This document shows positions 33,762 to 37,435 of a stretch of 37,435 bases of DNA, piece by piece. The stretch comes from Candidatus Aminicenantota bacterium (lineage in GTDB: Bacteria > Acidobacteriota > Aminicenantia > Aminicenantales > Aminicenantaceae). Below the pieces are notes generated by a model. It searched no databases. It saw nothing but the letters and a program-made list of their open reading frames with translations, and had not been told where the DNA came from. The position numbers and the translations under genes are program-made. Where the stretch lies: the NCBI GenBank assembly GCA_011049545.1, contig DRHQ01000010.1, forward strand, positions 1 through 37,435, given 5' to 3'. The first letter of the stretch is position 1; the number at the start of each line of letters is the position of its first letter.

Positions 33762-34184
33762 CTATTCTTGTACGGATAACCATTCTTTAATAAGCTTATC
33801 GATCTTATCGCGAACCTCTCGAAATTTCTGCAATTTCTCCTCTTCAGTTCCTATCTGCATGACAGGATCTTCTAAATCCCAATGGATCCTTTCTCCCATG
33901 CCCGGGAACACAGGGCACTGCTTCTCCGCATTGGCACAAACAGTGATCAAATGGTCAAAATCTATTTTTCCTATGTATTCATCCACATTCTTGGAAGCAT
34001 GCCCTTCTAAGTTAATCCCAATCTCTTCCATAACTCTTATCGTGCATGGAGCAATTCCTAATGGTCTTATTCCAGCGCTGTAGACTTCGAATTCATCGCC
34101 AGCATATTTCCTGAGAAACGCCTCTGCCATCTGACTTCGCGCAGAATTTCCGGTACAGATAAAAAGGACTTTTGCTTTCTTCAT
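33762..34184 (-). CDS. arsC: Arsenate reductase, thioredoxin-coupled type (low-MW phosphatase fold)
   Basis: Reduces arsenate to arsenite with a Cys relay. Starting at MKKAKVLFICTGNSARS gives 140 residues; the catalytic loop C10-X5-R16 and the relay cysteines C83 and C90 (VCANAEKQC) fit the Staphylococcus/Bacillus ArsC type, and the aspartate motif DLEDP follows. An in-frame ATG 16 codons upstream is less likely because homologues begin here. No arsR, arsB or acr3 gene lies nearby, so it stands apart from a typical ars operon. Low-molecular-weight protein tyrosine phosphatase activity is the alternative, less likely with both extra cysteines present. Confidence 0.9.
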   Translation of the reverse strand: MKKAKVLFICTGNSARSQMAEAFLRKYAGDEFEVYSAGIRPLGIAPCTIRVMEEIGINLEGHASKNVDEYIGKIDFDHLITVCANAEKQCPVFPGMGERIHWDLEDPVMQIGTEEEKLQKFREVRDKIDKLIKEWLSVQE

Positions 34185-34323
34185 AACAAACTCTTTCTTA
34201 ATTCTTAGTTTATCTCCATAAAACCCCGCCAATAACTCTTCAATAACAACAACAATAATTTATTATAACATCTCTCGGGATCTTAATGCTTCTTGAATTT
34301 CACGCACGTGATAAAAAATGGAA

Positions 34324-34344
34324 AAATGGAGCCTGGCCCCATTT
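34324..34344. repeat. ATGGAGCC/GGCCCCAT palindrome
   Basis: Third copy of this family, with one A-C mismatch and a T-run immediately after. It lies between the divergent arsC and DUF1460 genes. Confidence 0.75.
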
Positions 34345-34422
34345 TTTTAGGTACTTTCTATAAGTGACAATTTTGGAAATTTGGATAGACTATGATATTA
34401 ATAATTCATTGTGGAGGCTATG

Positions 34423-35418
34423 ATGAAAGCAACCAATCTTGAATTCGCTCCTGAAGGCTTAAGGTCCATCCTCAACTCTATGAATCGGCGTGAATTTTTA
34501 TCAATAACTGCGGGAATTGGTGCATCAATGTTTCTTCTGCATCCACAGTTTACAAGTCTCTTATTAAGACATGAAAATCTTTATAGCGCCCGGGGAAAAC
34601 CGCTGATAACTGCTCAGAACAAGGAGTCCAGGACAAGAGAAATATTTCATGCCATCATTAAACGAGCAAAAGGGGAGGAGTGGAGGTCCCTGCCCCTAGG
34701 CGAATGCATGGGAAACATTGGCCTGCTTTTTGTAGGAACAAAGTATGTCACAGGAACTCTTGAAGGAGAAGGACCGGAAGCATGCAGAGTAGATCTCACA
34801 GGATTAGACTGCATCACTTTTTTTGAAAACGTTTTATGTATTTCACGAATCTTAAAGAAAGACAAAACATCATTTGATGATTTTAAGGATGAAATTATTT
34901 TTACTCGATATAGAGAGGGGATACTGACTGATTATACTTCACGATTGCATTACACTTCTGACTGGATTTATGACAACGAGAAGAAAAAAGTAGTCAAGAA
35001 TATCACAAAAGAAATCGGTGGAGAAGAATTTCCATTTAAAGTCTCATTCATGTCAAGAAATCCACATTTTTATCAGTCCCTGAAGGAATTTCCGGAATTT
35101 ATAGAAACAATAGCTATGCTTGAAAAAGAAATAAATAAGCGCAAGCACTGGTATATTCCCAAAAGCAAGATCAAGGAAGCGCAAAAACATATTCAAACAG
35201 GAGATATTATTGCCTTGGCAACAAATAAAGAAGGCCTGGATTATGGACATACAGGTCTGGCTTATCAAGATGAGAGAGGAAAGATGAGATTTCTACATGC
35301 TTCACAAAAAAAGAAAAAAGTACTCCTGGATACAGAACTCTATGAATATATACAATCTATCAAGACACATGTGGGTATTACTATAGCAAGGCCATTAGAG
35401 GTTAAACAGGTGAAGTAG
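34423..35418 (+). CDS. DUF1460 family protein (amidase-like), Tat-type signal
   Basis: A DUF1460 protein, a family with an NlpC/P60-like papain fold linked to cell-wall N-acetylmuramoyl-L-alanine amidase function. After an N-terminal stretch of about 20 residues comes NRREFLSITAGIGASMFLL, a Tat-like signal. The core has PLGECMGNIGLLFVGTKYVTGTLE, the catalytic Cys in DLTGLDCITFFENVLC, and the late His region YGHTGLAYQ. The start at 34423 sits 5 bases after GGAGG and gives 331 residues; ATG at 34420 and MNRREF at about 34480 are alternatives. Probably an exported peptidoglycan-related hydrolase (inference). Confidence 0.88.
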   Translation: MKATNLEFAPEGLRSILNSMNRREFLSITAGIGASMFLLHPQFTSLLLRHENLYSARGKPLITAQNKESRTREIFHAIIKRAKGEEWRSLPLGECMGNIGLLFVGTKYVTGTLEGEGPEACRVDLTGLDCITFFENVLCISRILKKDKTSFDDFKDEIIFTRYREGILTDYTSRLHYTSDWIYDNEKKKVVKNITKEIGGEEFPFKVSFMSRNPHFYQSLKEFPEFIETIAMLEKEINKRKHWYIPKSKIKEAQKHIQTGDIIALATNKEGLDYGHTGLAYQDERGKMRFLHASQKKKKVLLDTELYEYIQSIKTHVGITIARPLEVKQVK

Positions 35419-35455
35419 GGAATAGGGACGATAAGTTTTGATCTGATTTTGCACC

Positions 35456-37192
35456 TCATACTCTAAAAAACTGCAGCATGATAATCCCAATGATCGCCGC
35501 CACAATAAGATAATAGATCATCGGGATTAATGTTTTGCGGATGATTAGACCCTCCCTTCCCAGAAGGCCGACAACTGCCGATGCGGCGACGACATTATGA
35601 ACACAGATCATATTCCCGGCAGCACCTCCAACAGCTTGAAGAGCGACCATTACACCCGGAACTGCACCTATCTTGAGGGCAGTGACAAATTGAAAAAGGG
35701 AGAACATCATGTTGCTGAAGGTATTGCTTCCTGCAACAAAAGCTCCCATTGCTCCTATTACAGCGGCAAAGGCGGTCCAGCCTTCTCCCAATAAAGCCGC
35801 TGCAGCACTGGCCAGCACAACAGGCATCTTGTCCAATCCTCCGGAGACTCCACTGTTAATAAAAACCTTGACCATAGGCACTGCAAACCCGAGAGCAATA
35901 GCAGGACCGAGAAGCATTCTAAAAGAACGATTTACAGCCCTCTTGACCTGTCTATTCGACATCTTATGAATGAGGATTGTCATAACAGTCACAACTAAAA
36001 ATATAAAGCCAGGTAAATAGAAAGGTTGAAAGCCAGTACTGATAGAAGTCTGGAAAATATTTGTCCACTTTATTGAAACAGAAGCCAGGGCATTTTTCAG
36101 AAGAGGCCAGAGGCGGCTGAAAAGGAGAAGAAACGCAACAAGAATATAGGGAAGCCATGACATAAAAATACTCATTTCCGATTTTGAAATTTGTGGGTTG
36201 TCTCCTTGGTTTCTTCTTGTTCTTGGGGACTGTCCCCAATTTTTCCCCGATTCCGAATCATGCCTTCCCTCTATCTCTTGCCCCATCCAGTCTTGAGGCC
36301 ACGTTTCTTTTGCCGGAAAATCCCAGACTTTCCTGGGCATAAGAAACCCTATCTTTGCCAGAGGGACAACGATTAAAAGTCCCAGGAGAGATCCTACCAG
36401 TGAAGGGAACTCTGGTCCCAGGAATACCCCAGTCAGGGTATAAGGAACTGTAAAACAGAGACCTGCAAAGAGGGCAAAAGGTAAAATGGAAAGGCCTTCC
36501 TTCCAACTTCTATTTTGGCCGAAAAAACGGGTCATCATAATTACCAGGATTATAGGAATAAGAGTTCCGATGATTCCGTGAATAATAGCCACCTTTCCTC
36601 CGATTGAATTCAAATAGGGAGCAAAATCTAAATTGTGTGTGTTCAAATAGTTTACGACTTCAACTTGCCCGCTTAATCCTGCGTTGACACCGATCAGGAT
36701 TGGAGTGCCAACCGCTCCGAAAGAAACGCAGGTACTCTGGATAATCAAAGATACCATTACAGCCGCCATGGCTGGAAAACCAATGGCCACTAACAGAGGG
36801 GCCGCGACAGCAGCAGGTGTCCCAAAACCAGCAGAGCCTTCGATGAAAGAGCCGAACAGAAAAGCAATAATTATCGCTTGGACGCGGCGATCAGGGGAAA
36901 TGAGGAACATGCTCTTCCTGATAGAGAAAATTGCGCCGCTTTCCTGCTGGAGATTCAAGAGAAGAATGGCACCCAGGATAATATAAAGAATTGAGGCCGC
37001 TGTAAGCAGACCATCGATAGAAGCAGCAGCTAACTGAGAAAAAGGGACTTTCCAGACTGTGAAAGCTAAGAAGCAGGTAATAAGATAAGCAATAGGCATG
37101 GCTCTTGTTGCCGGCCATTTAAAAAGAACTATAAGCCCGAATACTGAGATTATAGGCAAAAGAGCAAGAAGAGCTAAGATACCCAGACTCAT
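35456..37192 (-). CDS. L-lactate permease (LctP/LldP family)
   Basis: A 578-residue lactate transporter with about 13 membrane segments. Family motifs: [15 protein letters not shown] in the first half (about residues 116-130), [14 protein letters not shown], and near the C-terminus [17 protein letters not shown] with [16 protein letters not shown] loop at about residues 300-340 is unusually long and hydrophilic. It includes [20 protein letters not shown], encoded over a perfect palindrome of TTGGGGAC and GTCCCCAA (36223-36239), which looks like an in-frame repeat insertion. The frame is intact, so the protein is likely functional. It would import lactate or glycolate as carbon source; no lactate dehydrogenase genes are next to it. 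Confidence 0.92.
   Translation of the reverse strand: MSLGILALLALLPIISVFGLIVLFKWPATRAMPIAYLITCFLAFTVWKVPFSQLAAASIDGLLTAASILYIILGAILLLNLQQESGAIFSIRKSMFLISPDRRVQAIIIAFLFGSFIEGSAGFGTPAAVAAPLLVAIGFPAMAAVMVSLIIQSTCVSFGAVGTPILIGVNAGLSGQVEVVNYLNTHNLDFAPYLNSIGGKVAIIHGIIGTLIPIILVIMMTRFFGQNRSWKEGLSILPFALFAGLCFTVPYTLTGVFLGPEFPSLVGSLLGLLIVVPLAKIGFLMPRKVWDFPAKETWPQDWMGQEIEGRHDSESGKNWGQSPRTRRNQGDNPQISKSEMSIFMSWLPYILVAFLLLFSRLWPLLKNALASVSIKWTNIFQTSISTGFQPFYLPGFIFLVVTVMTILIHKMSNRQVKRAVNRSFRMLLGPAIALGFAVPMVKVFINSGVSGGLDKMPVVLASAAAALLGEGWTAFAAVIGAMGAFVAGSNTFSNMMFSLFQFVTALKIGAVPGVMVALQAVGGAAGNMICVHNVVAASAVVGLLGREGLIIRKTLIPMIYYLIVAAIIGIIMLQFFRV
36223..36239. repeat. TTGGGGAC/GTCCCCAA palindrome inside the permease gene
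   Basis: Eight-base perfect arms around one T, within coding sequence for a hydrophilic loop. It is similar in type to the intergenic palindrome at 21420. Confidence 0.75.
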
Positions 37193-37293
37193 TCACAGAT
37201 TCCTTCAATTAGCATCATCGTTGACTTCATCTAATTCCTCGACTTTATAAATCAACCAGAACTTCATGTCAAATAAATCTCAGTATCTTGGTT

Positions 37294-37346
37294 TGTCACA
37301 GCAACGTGATAATTTCCGGTTTGGGCAAAGCAAAAATTTCCGGTTT
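37294..37346. repeat. Left terminal inverted repeat of the right IS copy
   Basis: Contains AATTTCCGGTTT, GGGCAAAGC and a second AATTTCCGGTTT, so here too a submotif is doubled. Its reverse complement matches 91-144, strongest over about 24 bp next to the transposase side. Confidence 0.75.
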
Positions 37347-37398
37347 TTAGAAAATCGTGTAAGGTTCTTCTTTGTGAAGACAAACAAGGAGAACCGAC

Positions 37399-37435
37399 AT
37401 GAGAGAGGATTTTATCACGTTGAGCAAAAGAGAGA
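37399..37435 (+). CDS. Transposase, N-terminal fragment (3' part outside window)
   Basis: ATG at 37399 follows AAGGAG and opens MREDFITLSKRE before the window ends. From memory, this opening is typical of the helix-turn-helix ISNCY-type transposases, whose N-terminus reads into a HTH domain soon after. Together with the terminal repeat this marks the 5' end of an IS. It is probably the same kind of element as at the left edge; identity cannot be tested because the two visible parts do not overlap. Confidence 0.7.
   Translation, partial: MREDFITLSKRE

Larger units (their letters stand above)
37294..37435 (+). mobile_element. 5' end of an IS element, cut by window edge
   Basis: Starts with TGTCA at 37294, followed by an imperfect terminal repeat to about 37346 that mirrors 91-144, and a transposase start at 37399. 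It has the same orientation as the left-edge IS. The rest lies outside the window. Confidence 0.8.

Noticed and set aside
33762-34184. Protein tyrosine phosphatase instead of arsenate reductase
   Set aside because: The two extra relay cysteines at positions 83 and 90 match the thioredoxin-coupled ArsC type.
1-37435. tRNA, rRNA or known metabolite riboswitches
   Set aside because: Scanning intergenic regions by eye showed no cloverleaf or recognised riboswitch core; a covariance search would be needed to exclude them fully.

Overview
The window is about 37.4 kb of moderately AT-rich bacterial chromosome, densely coded. RND efflux pumps, lipoprotein signals, Tat-like signals and many exported hydrolases point to a diderm bacterium. 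A Crp/Fnr regulator beside a ferredoxin and an ApbE flavin transferase suggest anaerobic metabolism. The gene mix and the dispersed palindromes remind me of Acidobacteriota/Aminicenantes-type genomes. That placement is an inference; no rRNA or other phylogenetic marker is present.

Both edges lie inside IS elements of one family. The left edge holds the last 26 codons of a transposase plus a terminal repeat. The right edge holds a related terminal repeat plus the first 12 codons of a transposase, in the same orientation. This fits a contig that broke at repeats, although a composite-transposon layout cannot be excluded.

Layout. 0.2-0.75 kb: small membrane-anchored unknown. 1-7 kb: operon of exported hydrolases (M81/MlrC-like, DUF456, M20/AbgB-like, DoxX, gamma-glutamyltransferase-like). 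7.4-8.1 kb: toast-rack lipoprotein. 8.19-15.6 kb: a complete shikimate pathway operon (aroF, tyrA, aroA, aroE, aroC, fused aroK-aroB, aroQ), preceded by a promoter and an unannotated 27-residue leader peptide with eight Tyr codons and a Phe, which looks like a ribosome-stalling attenuator. 15.8-16.9 kb: K+ channel and FHA protein. 17-21.2 kb: RND adaptor and pump. 21.4-25.4 kb: exported amidohydrolase, membrane protein with a degenerate GGDEF domain, lipocalin-like protein. 25.4-27.5 kb: frameshifted dodecin, SnoaL/NTF2-like lipoprotein, RraA-like protein, gene remnant. 27.7-29.3 kb: ApbE plus a NusG-domain-II protein. 29.8-34.2 kb: DoxX, a Gfo/Idh/MocA oxidoreductase with a lysine-rich N-terminus, a Crp/Fnr regulator, a perfect TTGAC-N4-GTCAA box, a ferredoxin-like protein and ArsC. 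34.4-37.2 kb: DUF1460 protein and L-lactate permease.

Several families of short palindromes are scattered between genes. The main one (GGGCTTGAT / ATCAAGCCC arms) occurs singly, in pairs and inside tandem duplications of 96 and about 119 bp, and one copy carries a compensatory base-pair change. Another palindrome sits in frame inside the lactate permease gene. The aromatic operon is the clearest functional unit: one promoter, a Tyr-rich leader, then all seven steps to chorismate plus prephenate dehydrogenase, mostly with overlapping or closely spaced reading frames.
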